A DNA stretch of 64,000 nucleotides. Origin: Calliopsis andreniformis. Lineage: Eukaryota; Arthropoda; Insecta; Hymenoptera; Andrenidae. Each line of letters starts with the position of its first letter. Within the stretch, counting starts at the first letter, position 1. The position numbers were made by a program, and so were the translations under genes. The stretch is from assembly GCF_051401765.1 (NCBI RefSeq), contig NW_027480467.1, forward strand, positions 1,240,001 through 1,304,000. The letters are read 5' to 3'. Positions 26,870 to 40,864 of this stretch are shown piece by piece. Under the pieces are notes generated by a model. It was not told the origin of the DNA and made no database searches. It worked only from the letters and a program-made list of their open reading frames with translations.

Positions 26870-29284
26870 TCAATCTTCAATCCTGAATCGTCAATCCTCA
26901 ATCCTCAACCCTCAATCTTCAATCATCTATACGAAATCCTCAATCCTCAATCCTCAATCCTCAATACTCAATCCTCAATTTTCAATCCTCAATACTCAAT
27001 CTTCAATCCTCAATCCTCAATCCTCAATCCTCAATCCTCAATCCTCATTCTACAATCCTCAATACCCAATCCTCGATCTTCAATTCTCAATCCTCAATCC
27101 TCAATTCTCAATCCTCAATCCTCAGTCCTCAGTCCTCAAACCTCAATCCTCAACCCTCAGCCCTCATCCTCTATCCTCAATCCTCAATCCTGAATCCTCA
27201 ATCCTCAATCCTCAGTCCTCAATCCTCAATCCTCGATCTTCAATCCTCGGTCCCCAATCCTCAATCTTCAATCCTCAATCCTCAGTCCTCGATCCTCAGT
27301 CCTCAATCATCAATCCTCAATCCTCAATGTTCAATACGCAATACCCAATCCTCAATCTTCAATCCTCAATACTGAATCCTCAATCCTCAGTCCTCAATCC
27401 TCAATCCTCAGTCCTCAAACCTTAATCCTGAATCCTCAATCCCCAATCTTCAATCCTCAATACTCAGTCTTCAATCCTCAATCCTCAATCCTCAATCCTC
27501 AATCCTCAATCCTGATTCTTCAACCCTCAATACCCAGTCCTCAATCTTCAATCCTCAATCCTCAATCCTCAATCCTCATTCTTCAATCCTCAATACCCAA
27601 TCCTCAACCTTCAATCCTCAATCCTGAATCCTCAATCCTCAATCCTCAATCCTCAATTCTCAATACTCAATCCTGAATCCTCAGTCCTCAAACCTCAAAT
27701 CTCAATCTTCGATCCTCAATACTCAATCTTCAATCCTCCGTCCTCAATTCTCAATCCTCAATCTTCAATCCTCAATCCTCAATCCTCAATCCTCAATCCT
27801 CAATCCTCAATTCTCAATACTCAATCCTGAATCCTCAGTCCTCAAACCTCAAATCTCAATCTTCAATCCTCAATACTCAATCTTCAATCCTCCGTCCTCA
27901 ATCCTCAATCATCAATCCTCAATCCTCAATCGTCAGGCTTCAATCCTCAATACTCAATCTTCAATCCTCAATCCTCAATCCTCAATCCTCAATCCTCATC
28001 CTTCAGTCCTCAATACCCAATCCTCAATCTTCAATCCTCAATCCTCAATCCTCATTCGCAATGCTCAATCCTCAGTCCTCAGTTCTCAAACCTCAACCCT
28101 CAACCATCATCCCTCATCCTCAATCCTCAATACTCAATCCTCAATCCTCAATCTTCAATCCTCAATATTCAATCTTCAATAATCAATCCTCAATTCTCAA
28201 TCCTCAATACTCATTCCTCAATCGTCGATCCTCATTCCCCAATCCTCAATCTTCAATCCTCAATCCTCAATCCTCAATCCTCAATCCTCAATCTTCAATC
28301 CTCAATCCTCAATCCTCAATCGTCAATCCTCATTCTTCAATCCTAAATACGCAATCCTCAATCTTCAATCCTCAATCCTCAATCCTCAATCCTCAGACCT
28401 CAATCCTCAATCTTCAATCCTCAATACTCAATCTTCAATCCTCAATCCTCAATCCTCAATCCTCAGTCCTCATTCTTCAATCCTCATCACCCAATCCTCA
28501 ATCTTCAATCCTCAATCCTCAATCCTCAATTCTCAATCCTCAATCCTCAATCCTCAGACCTCAAACATCAATACTCAACCCTCAGTCCTCGTCCTCAATC
28601 CGCAACCCTCAATCCTCAATCCTCATTCTACAATCCTCAATACCCAATCCTCAATCCTCAATCCTCAATCCTCAATCCTCAATTCTCAACCCTCAATCCT
28701 CAGTCCTCAGTCCTCAAACCTCAATCCTCAACCCTCAGCCCTCATTCTCAATCCTCAATCCTCAATTCTCAGTCCTCAGCACTCAAACCTCAATCCTCAA
28801 TCCTCAATACTCAACACTCAATCCTCAATCCTCAATCTTCAATCCTCAATACTCAATATTCAATCCTCGATCCTCAATTCTCAATCCTCAATCTTCAATC
28901 CTCAATCCTCAACCCTCAATCCTCAATCCTCATTCTTCAATCCTCAATACCCAATCCTCAATCTTCAATCCTGAATACTCAATCCTCAATTCTCAATGCT
29001 CAATCCTCAGTCCTCAGTTCTCAAACCTCAACCCTCAACCATCAGCCCTCATCCTCAATCCTCAATACTCAATCCTCAATCCTCAATCTTCAATCCTCAA
29101 TACTCAATCTTCAATAATCAATCCTCAATTCTCAATCCTCAATACTCAATACTCAATCGTCGATACTCAATCCCCTATCCTCAATCTTCAATACTCAATC
29201 CTCAATCCTCAATTCTCAATCCTCAATCCTCAGTCCTCAGTCCTCAAACCTCAATCCTCAAACCTCAGCCCTCATTCTCAATCC

Positions 29285-31090
29285 TCAATCAGCAATTCTC
29301 AGTCCTCAGCACTCAAACCTCAATCCTCAACCATCAGACCTCATCCTTAGTCCTCAATTATCAATCCACAATCCTCAATCTTCAATCCTCAATACTCAAT
29401 CTTCTATCCTCAATCCTCAGTCCTCTAACCTCAATTCTGAATCCTCAATGCTCTATCTTCAATCCTCAACCTTCAGTCCTCAATACTCAACTATCAGTCC
29501 TCAATTCTCAATACTCAATCCTCAATCCTCAATCTCCAATCCTAAATCCTCAATCCTCAATCCTCAATCCTCAATCCTCATTCTACAATCCACAATACCC
29601 AATCCTCAATCTTCAATGCTCAATCCTCAATCCTCAATTCTCAATCCTCAATCCTCAGTCCTCAGTCCTCAAACCTCAATCCTCAACCCTCAGCCCTCAT
29701 TCTCAATCCTCAATCCTCAATTCTCAGTCCTCAGCCCTCAAACCTCAATCCTCAATCCTCAATTCCCAACACTCAATCCTCAATCCTCAATCTTCAATCC
29801 TCAATACTCAATATTCAATCCTCGATCCTCAATTCTCAATCCTCAATCTTCAACCTCAATCCTCAATCCTCAATCCTCAATCCTCATTCTTCAATCCTCA
29901 ATACCCAATCCTCAATCTTCAATCCTCAATCCTCAATCCTCAATTCTCAATGCTCAATCCTCAGTCCTCAGATCTCAAACCTCAACCCTCAACGTTCAGC
30001 CCTCATCCTCAATCCTCAATACTCAATACTCAATCCTCAATATTCAATACTCAATACTCAATCTTCAATAATCAATCCTCAATTCTCAATCCTCAATACT
30101 CAATACTCAATCGTCGATACTCAATCCCCTATCCTCAATCTTCAATCCTCAATCCTCAATCCTCAATCCTCAATCCTCAATCCTCAACCTTCAATCCTCA
30201 ATACTCAATCTTCAATCCTCAATCCTCAATCCTCAATCCTCAATCATCAATCCTCAATCCTCAACAGTCAATCATCAATACTCAGTCTTCAATCCTCAAT
30301 CCTCAATCCTCAATCATCAATCCTCATTCTTCAATCCTCAATACACAATCCTCAATCTTCAATCCTCAATCCTCAATCCTCAATTCTCAATCCCTAATCC
30401 TCAATCCTCAGACCTTAAACATCAATACTCAACCCTCAGTCCTCGTCCTCGATCCACAACAATCAATCCTCAATCCTCAATCTTCAATCATCAATATTCA
30501 ATCTTCAGTCCTCAATCTTCAATCCTCAATCCTCAATCCTCAATCCTCAACGTTCAGTCCGCAATACCCAATCCTCAATCTTCAATCCTCAATCCTCAAT
30601 CCTCAATCCTCAATCCTCAATCCTCAATTCTCAATATTCAATCCTGAATCCTCAGTCCTCTAACCTCAAATCTCAATCTTCAATCCTCAATACTCAATCT
30701 TCAATCCTCCGTCCTCAATCCACAAACATCAATCCTCAATCCTCAATCGTCAGGCTTCAATCCTCAATACTCAATCTTCAATCCTCAATCCTCAATCCTC
30801 AATCCTCAATCCTCATCCTTCAGTCCTCAATACCCAATCCTCAATCTTCAATCCTCAATCCTCAATCCTCATTCTCAATGCTCAATCCTCAGTCCTCAGT
30901 TCTCAAACCTCAACCCTCAACCATCATCCCTCATCCTCAATCCTCAATACTCAATCCTCAATCCTCAATCTTCAATCCTAAATATTCAATCTTCAATAAT
31001 CAATCCTCAATTCTCAATCCTCAATACTCATTCCTCAATCGTCGATCCTCATTCCACAATCCTCAATCTTCAATCCTCAATCCTCAATCC
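29285..31090 (+). repeat. 1,806-base tandem duplication, copy 1
   Basis: Landmarks recur at exactly +1,806: the rare unit GCAATTC at 29291 and 31097, the ATGCTCTATC string at 29448 and 31254, and the cassette at 30878 and 32684. It also carries a one-base loss near 29849 (TCAACC for TCAAACC) that is present in copy 2, so the loss preceded the duplication. Confidence 0.88.
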
Positions 31091-32896
31091 TCAATCAGCA
31101 ATTCTCAGTCCTCAGCACTCAAACCTCAATCCTCAACCATCAGACCTCATCCTTAGTCCTCAATTATCAATCCACAATCCTCAATCTTCAATCCTCAATA
31201 CTCAATCTTCTATCCTCAATCCTCAGTCCTCTAACCTCAATTCTGAATCCTCAATGCTCTATCTTCAATCCTCAACCTTCAGTCCTCAATACTCAACTAT
31301 CAGTCCTCAATTCTCAATACTCAATCCTCAATCCTCAATCTCCAATCCTAAATCCTCAATCCTCAATCCTCAATCCTCAATCCTCATTCTACAATCCACA
31401 ATACCCAATCCTCAATCTTCAATGCTCAATCCTCAATCCTCAATTCTCAATCCTCAATCCTCAGTCCTCAGTCCTCAAACCTCAATCCTCAACCCTCAGC
31501 CCTCATTCTCAATCCTCAATCCTCAATTCTCAGTCCTCAGCCCTCAAACCTCAATCCTCAATCCTCAATTCCCAACACTCAATCCTCAATCCTCAATCTT
31601 CAATCCTCAATACTCAATATTCAATCCTCGATCCTCAATTCTCAATCCTCAATCTTCAACCTCAATCCTCAATCCTCAATCCTCAATCCTCATTCTTCAA
31701 TCCTCAATACCCAATCCTCAATCTTCAATCCTCAATCCTCAATCCTCAATTCTCAATGCTCAATCCTCAGTCCTCAGATCTCAAACCTCAACCCTCAACG
31801 TTCAGCCCTCATCCTCAATCCTCAATACTCAATACTCAATCCTCAATATTCAATACTCAATACTCAATCTTCAATAATCAATCCTCAATTCTCAATCCTC
31901 AATACTCAATACTCAATCGTCGATACTCAATCCCCTATCCTCAATCTTCAATCCTCAATCCTCAATCCTCAATCCTCAATCCTCAATCCTCAACCTTCAA
32001 TCCTCAATACTCAATCTTCAATCCTCAATCCTCAATCCTCAATCCTCAATCATCAATCCTCAATCCTCAACAGTCAATCATCAATACTCAGTCTTCAATC
32101 CTCAATCCTCAATCCTCAATCATCAATCCTCATTCTTCAATCCTCAATACACAATCCTCAATCTTCAATCCTCAATCCTCAATCCTCAATTCTCAATCCC
32201 TAATCCTCAATCCTCAGACCTTAAACATCAATACTCAACCCTCAGTCCTCGTCCTCGATCCACAACAATCAATCCTCAATCCTCAATCTTCAATCATCAA
32301 TATTCAATCTTCAGTCCTCAATCTTCAATCCTCAATCCTCAATCCTCAATCCTCAACGTTCAGTCCGCAATACCCAATCCTCAATCTTCAATCCTCAATC
32401 CTCAATCCTCAATCCTCAATCCTCAATCCTCAATTCTCAATATTCAATCCTGAATCCTCAGTCCTCTAACCTCAAATCTCAATCTTCAATCCTCAATACT
32501 CAATCTTCAATCCTCCGTCCTCAATCCACAAACATCAATCCTCAATCCTCAATCGTCAGGCTTCAATCCTCAATACTCAATCTTCAATCCTCAATCCCCA
32601 ATCCTCAATCCTCAATCCTCATCCTTCAGTCCTCAATACCCAATCCTCAATCTTCAATCCTCAATCCTCAATCCTCATTCTCAATGCTCAATCCTCAGTC
32701 CTCAGTTCTCAAACCTCAACCCTCAACCATCATCCCTCATCCTCAATCCTCAATACTCAATCCTCAATCCTCAATCTTCAATCCTAAATATTCAATCTTC
32801 AATAATCAATCCTCAATTCTCAATCCTCAATACTCATTCCTCAATCGTCGATCCTCATTCCACAATCCTCAATCTTCAATCCTCAATCCTCAATCC
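31091..32896 (+). repeat. 1,806-base tandem duplication, copy 2
   Basis: Near-identical second copy. One visible difference is TCCCCAATCC near 32596, where copy 1 has the consensus. At the right end it runs on past TCATTCC ACAATCC into further heptads, while copy 1 at the same place jumps to the start of copy 2. Confidence 0.88.
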
Positions 32897-33420
32897 TCAA
32901 TCCTCAATCCTCAATCTTCAATCCTCAATACTCAATCTTCAATCCTCAATCCTCAATCCTCAATCCTCAATCTTCAATCCTCAATCCTCAATCCTCAATT
33001 CTCAATCCTTAATCCTCAATCCTCAGACCTTAAACATCAATACTCAACCCTCAGTCCTCGTCCTCAATCCACAACAATCAATCCTCAATCCTCAATCTTC
33101 AATCATCAATATTCAATCTTCAGTCCTCAATCCTCAATCCTCAATCCTCAATCCTCAATCCTCAATGTTCAATCCGCAATACCCAATCCTCAATCTTCAA
33201 ACCTCAATCCTCAATCGTCAATCCTCAATCCTCAATCCTCAATTCTCAATACTCAATCCTCAATCCTCAGTCCTCAAGCCTCAAATCTCAATCTTCAATC
33301 CTCAATCCTCAATCCTCAATCCTCAATCCTCAATTATCGATCCTCAATCCTCAATCCTCAATCCCCACAACTCAAGCCTGAATCCTCAATCCTGAATCCT
33401 CAACCTTCAGAACTCAGTCC

Positions 33421-33567
33421 TCAACAATCAGTTGTCAATTCTCAATTATCAATATAATATAATCAATTCACAGTTTTCAATACTCAATACTCAATCTGCA
33501 ATCTTCAAATCTCTATCCACAAACATCAATTCTCATCATTCAACCCTCAACACTCAGTCCCCAATCC
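33421..33567 (+). repeat. Island B2
   Basis: Standard B-type, 329 bases (47 heptads) before A5. The usual spacing is 601, so 272 bases including the hexamer were lost between them. Confidence 0.85.
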
Positions 33568-33749
33568 TCAATCTTCAACACTGAATCCTCAATCCTCAAT
33601 CCTCAATCCTCAATCTTCAATCCTCAATACTCAATCTTCAATCCTCAATCCTCAATCCTCATGCCTCAACCCTCAATCCTCAATCCTCTGTCATCAAACC
33701 TCAATCCTGAATCCTCAATCCTGAATCCTCAATCTTCAGACCTCAGACC

Positions 33750-33896
33750 TGAACAATCACATGTCAGTCCTCAATCGTCAATAGAATATTATCAATTCAC
33801 AGTTTTCAATACTCAATACTCAATCTGCAATCTTCAAATTTCTATCCACAAACATCAATTCTCATCACTCGAATCTCAACACTCACTCCCCAATCC
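33750..33896 (+). repeat. Island A5
   Basis: A-type with the private unit TCACATG in place of TCAGATG. Confidence 0.85.
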
Positions 33897-34525
33897 TCAA
33901 TCTTCAATCCTGAATCGTCAATCCTCAATCCTCAATCCTCAATCTTCAATCATCTATACGAAAACCTCAATCCTCAATCCTCAATCCTCAATACTCAATC
34001 CTCAATTTTCAATCCTCAATACTCAATCTTCAATCCTCAATCTTCAATCCTCAATCCTCAATCCTCAATCCTCAATCTTCAATCCTCAATCCTCAATCCT
34101 CAATTCTCAATCCTTAATCCTCAATCCTCAGACCTTAAACATCAATACTCAACCCTCAGTCCTCGTCCTCAATCCACAACAATCAATCCTCAATCCTCAA
34201 TCTTCAATCATCAATATTCAATCTTCAGTCCTCAATCCTCAATCCTCAATCCTCAATCCTCAATCCTCAATGTTCAATCCGCAATACCCAATCCTCAATC
34301 TTCAAACCTCAATCCTCAATCGTCAATCCTCAATCCTCAATCCTCAATTCTCAATACTCAATCCTCAATCCTCAGTCCTCAAGCCTCAAATCTCAATCTT
34401 CAATCCTCAATCCTCAATCCTCAATCCTCAATCCTCAATTATCGATCCTCAATCCTCAATCCTCAATCCCCACAACTCAAGCCTGAATCCTCAATCCTGA
34501 ATCCTCAACCTTCAGAACTCAGTCC

Positions 34526-34672
34526 TCAACAATCAGTTGTCAATTCTCAATTATCAATATAATATAATCAATTCACAGTTTTCAATACTCAATACTCAAT
34601 CTGCAATCTTCAAATCTCTATCCACAAACATCAATTCTCATCATTCAACCCTCAACACTCAGTCCCCAATCC
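34526..34672 (+). repeat. Island B3
   Basis: B-type, 1,105 bases after B2 and the same in sequence as far as I compared. Confidence 0.85.
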
Positions 34673-34854
34673 TCAATCTTCAACACTGAATCCTCAATCC
34701 TCAATCCTCAATCCTCAATCTTCAATCCTCAATACTCAATCTTCAATCCTCAATCCTCAATCCTCATGCCTCAACCCTCAATCCTCAATCCTCTGTCATC
34801 AAACCTCAATCCTGAATCCTCAATCCTGAATCCTCAATCTTCAGACCTCAGACC

Positions 34855-35001
34855 TGAACAATCACATGTCAGTCCTCAATCGTCAATAGAATATTATCAA
34901 TTCACAGTTTTCAATACTCAATACTCAATCTGCAATCTTCAAATTTCTATCCACAAACATCAATTCTCATCACTCGAATCTCAACACTCACTCCCCAATC
35001 C
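34855..35001 (+). repeat. Island A6
   Basis: A-type, 1,105 bases after A5, sharing its TCACATG unit. Confidence 0.85.
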
Positions 35002-36831
35002 TCAATCTTCAATCCTGAATCGTCAATCCTCAATCCTCAATCCTCAATCTTCAATCATCTATACGAAAACCTCAATCCTCAATCCTCAATCCTCAATACT
35101 CAATCCTCAATTTTCAATCCTCAATACTCAATCTTCAATCCTCAATCCTCAATCCTCAATCCTCAATCCTCAATCCTCATTCTACAATCCTCAATACCCA
35201 ATCCTCAATCTTCAATTCTCAATCCTCAATCCTCAATTCTCAATCCTCAATCCTCAGTCCTCAGTCCTCAAACCTCAATCCTCAACCCTCAGCCCTCATC
35301 CTCAATCCTCAATCCTCAATCCTGAATCCTCAATCCTCAATCCTCAGTCCTCAATCCTCAATCCTCGATCTTCAATCCTCAGTCCCCAATCCTCAATCTT
35401 CAATCCTCAATCCTCAGTCCTCGATCCTCAGTCCTCAATCATCAATCCTCAATCCTCAATGTTCAATACGCAATACCCAATCCTCAATCTTCAATTCTCA
35501 ATACTGAATCCTCAATCCTCAGTCCTCAATCCTCAATCCTCAGTCCTCAAACCTTAATCCTGAATCCTCAATCCCCAATCTTCAATCCTCAATACTCAGT
35601 CTTCAATCCTCAATCCTCAATCCTCAATCCTCAATCCTCAATCCTGATTCTTCAACCCTCAATACCCAGTCCTCAATCTTCAATCCTCAATCCTCAATCC
35701 TCAATCCTCATTCTTCAATCCTCAATACCCAATCCTCAATCTTCAATCCTCAATCCTGAATACTCAATCCTGAATCCTCAATCCTCAATTCTCAATACTC
35801 AATCCTGAATCCTCAGTCCTCAAACCTCAAATCTCAATCTTCAATCCTCAATACTCAATCTTCAATCCTCCGTCCTCAATTCTCAATCATCAATCCTCAA
35901 TCCTCAATCGTCAGGCTTCAATCCTCAATACTCAATCTTCAATCCTCAATCCTCAATCCTCAATCCTCAATCCTCATCCTTCAGTCCTCAATACCCAATC
36001 CTCAATCTTCAATCCTCAATCCTCAATCCTCATTTGCAATGCTCAATCCTCAGTCCTCAGTTCTCAAACCTCAACCCTCAACCATCATCCCTCATCCTCA
36101 ATCCTCAATACTCAATCCTCAATCCTCAATCTTCAATCCTCAATATTCAATCTTCAATAATCAATCCTCAATTCTCAATCCTCAATACTCATTCCTCAAT
36201 CGTCGATCCTCATTCCCCAATCCTCAATCTTCAATCCTCAATCCTCAATCCTCAATCCTCAATTCTCAATCTTCAATCCTCAATCCTCAATCCTCAATCG
36301 TCAATCCTCATTCTTCAATCCTAAATACGCAATCCTCAATCTTCAATCCTCAATCCTCAATCCTCAATTCTCAATCCTTAATCCTCAATCCTCAGACCTT
36401 AAACATCAATACTCAACCCTCAGTCCTCGTCCTCAATCTACAACAATCAATCCTCAATCCTCAATCTTCAATCATCAATATCCAATCTTCAGTCCTCAAT
36501 GCTCAATCCTCAATCCTCAATCCTCAATCCTCAATGTCCAATCCGCAATACCCAATCCTCAATCTTCAATCCTCAATCCTCAGTCCTCAATCCTCAATCC
36601 TCAATACTCAATCCTCAATCCTCAGTCCTCAAACCTCAAAACTCAATCTTCAATCCTCAATACTCAATCTTCAATCCTCCGTACTCAATCCGCAATCCTC
36701 AATCCTCAATCGTCAGGCTCCAATCCTCAATACTCAATCTTCAATCCTCAATCCTCAATCCTCAATCCTCATCCTTCAATCCTCAATACCCAATCCTCAA
36801 TCTTCAATCCTCAATCCTCAATCCTCAATTC

Positions 36832-37061
36832 TCAAACCTCAATCCTCAGTCCTTAGTCCTGAAACCTCAATCCTCAAACCTCAGCCCTCATCCTCAATCC
36901 TCAATCCTCAATCCTCAATCCTCAATCCTCAATCCACAATCCTCAGTCCTCAATCCTCAATCCTCGATCTTCAATCCTCAGTCCCCAATCCTCAATCTTC
37001 AATCCTCAATCCTCAGTCCTCGATCCTCAGTCCTCAATCCTCAATCCTCAATCCTCAATTC
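36832..37061 (+). repeat. 230-base tandem duplication, copy 1
   Basis: The string TCAAACC TCAATCC TCAGTCC TTAGTCC TGAAACC occurs with TTAGTCC at 36853 and again at 37083. The period of 230 equals 32 heptads plus one hexamer. The private variant TCAATCC ACAATCC, near 36931 and 37161, marks both copies. Confidence 0.82.
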
Positions 37062-37200
37062 TCAAACCTCAATCCTCAGTCCTTAGTCCTGAAACCTCAA
37101 TCCTCAAACCTCAGCCCTCATCCTCAATCCTCAATCCTCAATCCTCAATCCTCAATCCTCAATCCACAATCCTCAGTCCTCAATCCTCAATCCTCAATCC
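37062..37200 (+). repeat. 230-base tandem duplication, copy 2 (partial)
   Basis: It repeats the first 140 bases or so of the preceding unit, then leaves it near 37195 for a different string. Confidence 0.8.
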
Positions 37201-37549
37201 TCAACACTCAATCCTCAATTTTCAATCCTCAATACTCAATCTTCAATCCTCAATCCTCAATCCTCAATCCTCAATCCTCTATCCTCATTCTACAATCCTC
37301 AATACCCAATCCTAAATCTTCAATCCTCAATCCTCAATCCTCCATTCTCAATCCTCAATCCTCAGTCCTCAGTCCTCAATCCTCAATCCTCAACACTCAG
37401 CCCTCATTCTCAATCCTCAATCCTCAATTCTCAGTCCTCAGCCCTCAAACCTCAATCCTCAACCCTCAGACCTCACCCTCAATCCTCAATTATCAATCCT
37501 CAATCCTCAATCTTCAATCCTCAATACTCAATCTTCAATCCTCAATCCT

Positions 37550-38050
37550 CAGTCCTCAAACCTCAATTCTGAATCCTCAATACTCAATTTTCAATCCTCA
37601 ACCTTCAGTCCTCAATACTCAACTATCAGTCCTCTATCCTCAATACTCAATCCTCAATCCTCAATCTTCAATCCTCAATACCCAATCCTCAATCTTCAAT
37701 CCTCAGTCCACAATCCTCAGCCCTCAATCCTCAGTCTTCGATCCTCAACACCCAATCCTCAATCTTCAATCCTCAATCCTCAATCCTCAGACCTCAATCT
37801 TCAATCTTCAATCCTCAATACTCAACCTTCAACCCTCAATCCTCAATCCTCAATCCTCAATCCTCATTCTTCAATCCGCAACACCCAATACTCAATCTTC
37901 AATCCTCAATCCTCAATCCTCAATTCTCAATCCTCAATCCTCAATCATCAATCCTCAGACCTCAAACATCAATACTCAACCCTCAGTCCTCGTCCTCAAT
38001 CCACAACCCTCAATCCTCGGTCCTCAATCTTCAATCATCAATATTCAATA
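37550..38050 (+). repeat. Diverged segment shared with the window end, copy 1
   Basis: It contains rare strings (TCAGTCC ACAATCC TCAGCCC and TCTTCGATCC TCAACAC CCAATCC) found otherwise only near 63600. The offset is 25,741 at the left and 25,902 at the right. The difference of 161 is 23 whole heptads gained in the other copy. Confidence 0.75.
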
Positions 38051-39705
38051 TTCAATCCTCATTCTTCAATCCTCAATACCCAATCCTCAATCTTCAATCC
38101 TCAATCCCCAATCCTCAGTTCACAATCCTCAATCCTCAATCCTCAGACCTCAGGCATCAATACTCAACCCTCAGTCCTCGTCCTCAATCCACAACCCTCA
38201 ATCCTCAATTCTCAACCTTCAATCATCAATATTGAACCTTCTATCCTCAATCCTGAATCCTCAATCCTCAATCCTCAATCCTCAGCTTTCAATCCTCTAT
38301 CCCCAGTCCTCAATCTTCAATCCTCAATGCTCAATCCTCAATCCTCAAACCTCAGTCCTCAATCCTCAATCCTCAATCCTCAAACATTAACCCTCAACCG
38401 TCAGTCCTCGTCCTCAATACTCAACATTCAATCCTCAATCCTCAATCTTCAATCCTCAATACTCAATATTCAATCCTCGATCCTCAATTCTCAATCCTCA
38501 ATCTTCAATCCTCAATCCTCAATCCTCAATCCTCAATCCTCATTCTTCAATCCTCAATACCCATTCCTCAATCTTCAATCCTCAATCCTCAATCCTCAAT
38601 TCTCAATGCTCAATCCTCAGTCCTCAGTTCTCAAACCTCAACCCTCAGCCATCAGCCCACATCCTCAATCCTCAATACTCAATCCTCAATCCTCAATCTT
38701 CAATCCTCAATACTCAATCTTCAATAATCAATCCTCAATTCTCAATCCTCAATACTCAATACTCAATCCTCAATACTCAATACTCAATCGTCGATACTCA
38801 ATCCCCAATCCTCAATTTTCAATCCTCAATTCTCAATCCTCAATCTTCAATCCTCAATACTCAATCTTCAATCCTCAATCCTCAATCCTCAATCCTCAAT
38901 CATCAATCCTCAATCCTCAACCTTCAATCATCAATGCTCAGTCTTTAATCCTCAATCCACAATCCTCAATCCTCAATCCCCATTCTTCAATCCTCAATAC
39001 ACAATCCTCAATCTTCTGTCCTCAATCCTCAATCCTCAATTCTCAATCCTTAATCCTCAATCCTCAGACCTTAAACATCAATACTCAACCCTCAGTCCTC
39101 GTCCTCAATCTGCAACAATCAATCCTCAATCGTCAATCTTCAATCATCAATATTCAATCTTCAGTCCTCAATCCTCAATCCTCAATTCTCAATCCTCAAT
39201 CCTCAATGTTCAATCCGCAATACCCAATCCTCAATCTTCAATCCTCAATACTGAATCCTCAATCCTCAGTCCTCAATCCTCAATCCTCAGTCCTCAAACC
39301 TTAATACTGAATTCTCAATCCCCAATCATCAATCCTCAATACTCAGCCTTCAATCCTCAATCCTCAATCCTCAATCCTCAATCCTCAATTCTCAATCCTC
39401 AATCCTCAATCCTCAGACCTCAAACATCAATACTCAACCCTCAGTCCTCGTCCTCAATCCAGAACAATCAATCCTCAATCCTCAATCTTCAATCATCAAT
39501 ATTCAATCTTCAGTCCTCAATCCTCAATCCTCAATCCTCAATCCTCAATCCTCAATGTTCAATCCGCAATACCCAATCCTCAATCTTCAATCCTCAATCC
39601 TCAATCCTCAATCCTCAATTATCGATCCTCAATCCTCAATCCTCAATCCTCAAAACTCAAACCTGAATCCTCAATCCTGAATCCTCAACCTTCAGAACTC
39701 AGTCA

Positions 39706-39852
39706 TCAACAATCAGTTGTCAATTCTCAATTATCAATAGAATATAATCAATTCACAGTTTTCAATACTAAATACTCAATCTGCAATCTTCAAATCTCTA
39801 TCCACAAACATCAATTCTCATCATTCAACCCTCAACACTCAGTCCCCAATCC
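39706..39852 (+). repeat. Island B4
   Basis: B-type, but with TCAATAG before AATATAA, intermediate between A and B, and with a TAAATAC unit near 39768. It has no A island at the usual 601 spacing; the next is 1,159 bases on. Confidence 0.82.
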
Positions 39853-40864
39853 TCAATCTTCAACACTCAATCCTCAATCCTCAATCCTCAACCCTCAATC
39901 CTCATTCTTCAATCCTCAATACGCAATCCTCAATCTTCAATCCTCAATCCTCAATCCTCAATTCTCAATCCTTAATCCTCAATCCTCAGACCTTAAACAT
40001 CAATACTCAACCCTCAGTCCTCGTCCTCAATCCAGAACAATCAATCCTCAATCCTCGATCTTCAATCATCAATATTCAATCTTCAGTCCTCAATCTTCAA
40101 TCCTCAATCCTCAATCCTCAATCCTCAATGTTCAATCCGCAATACCCAATCCTCAATCTTCAATCCTCAATCCTCAATCCTCAATCCTCAATCCTCAATA
40201 CTCAATCCTCAATCCTCAGTCCTCAAACCTCAAAACTCTATCTTCAATCCTCAATACTCAATCTTCAATCCTAAATCTTCAATCCCCAATACTCAATCCT
40301 GATTCTTCAACCCTCAATACCCAGTCCTCAATCTTCAATCCTCAATCCTCAATCCTCAATTCTCAATCCTTAATCCTCAATCCTCAGACCTTAAACATCA
40401 ATACTCAACCCTCAGTCCTCGTCCTCAATCCACAACCCTCAATCCTCGGTCCTCAATCTTCAATCATCAATACTGAATCTTCAATCCTCCATCCTCAATC
40501 CTTAATCCTCAATCCTCAATCCTCAATCGTCAGGCTGCAGTCCTCAATACTCAATCTTCAACCCTCAATCCTCAATCCTCATTCCTCAATCCTCATTCTT
40601 CAATACTCATTCTTCAATCCTCAATACCCAATCCTCAATCTTCAATGTTCAATCCTCAATCCTCAATTCTCAATCGTCAATCCTCAGTCCTCAGTCCTCA
40701 AACTTCAATCGTCAACCCTCAGCCCTCATCCTCAATCCTCAATCCTCAATCTTCAATCCTCTATCCTCAATCCTCATGCCTCAATCCTCAATCCTCAATC
40801 CTCTGTCATCAAACCTCAATCCTGATTCCTCAATCCTGAATCCTCAATCTTCAGACCTCAGACC

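Larger units (their letters stand above)
26122..29284 (+). repeat. Region with islands B1 and A4, then a long-range repeat
   Basis: Islands B1 and A4 lie 601 bases apart. The part from A4 to about 27600 follows the island A1 flank. From about 28061 onward it matches 56113 onward (offset 28,052), and the match continues past this region to about 29785 and 57838. The shared part includes the taxonomy-defining string TCCTAAATACGC. No gene is seen. Confidence 0.75.
32945..34049 (+). repeat. 1,105-base tandem duplication, copy 1
   Basis: It holds islands B2 and A5, 329 bases apart. The period of 1,105 equals 157 heptads plus one hexamer (TCGTCC near 33057). Private variants shared only with copy 2 are CACATGTCAG inside the A island and ACGAAAACC downstream of it. 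Confidence 0.87.
34050..35154 (+). repeat. 1,105-base tandem duplication, copy 2
   Basis: Second copy, with islands B3 and A6. It continues to the right into TCATTCT ACAATCC, the usual flank of A islands, which copy 1 lacks because its end is joined to the start of this copy. Confidence 0.87.
35155..40202 (+). repeat. Mosaic heptad region between the 1,105- and 5,635-base pairs
   Basis: The first part follows the island A flank. About 35900-37050 matches about 9100-10250 (offset near 26,809, for example 9690 with 36499). About 37290-38460 is more diverged than average and partly matches the window end. About 38450-39300 resembles earlier cassette runs. Island B4 lies at 39706. No gene is seen. 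Confidence 0.7.
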
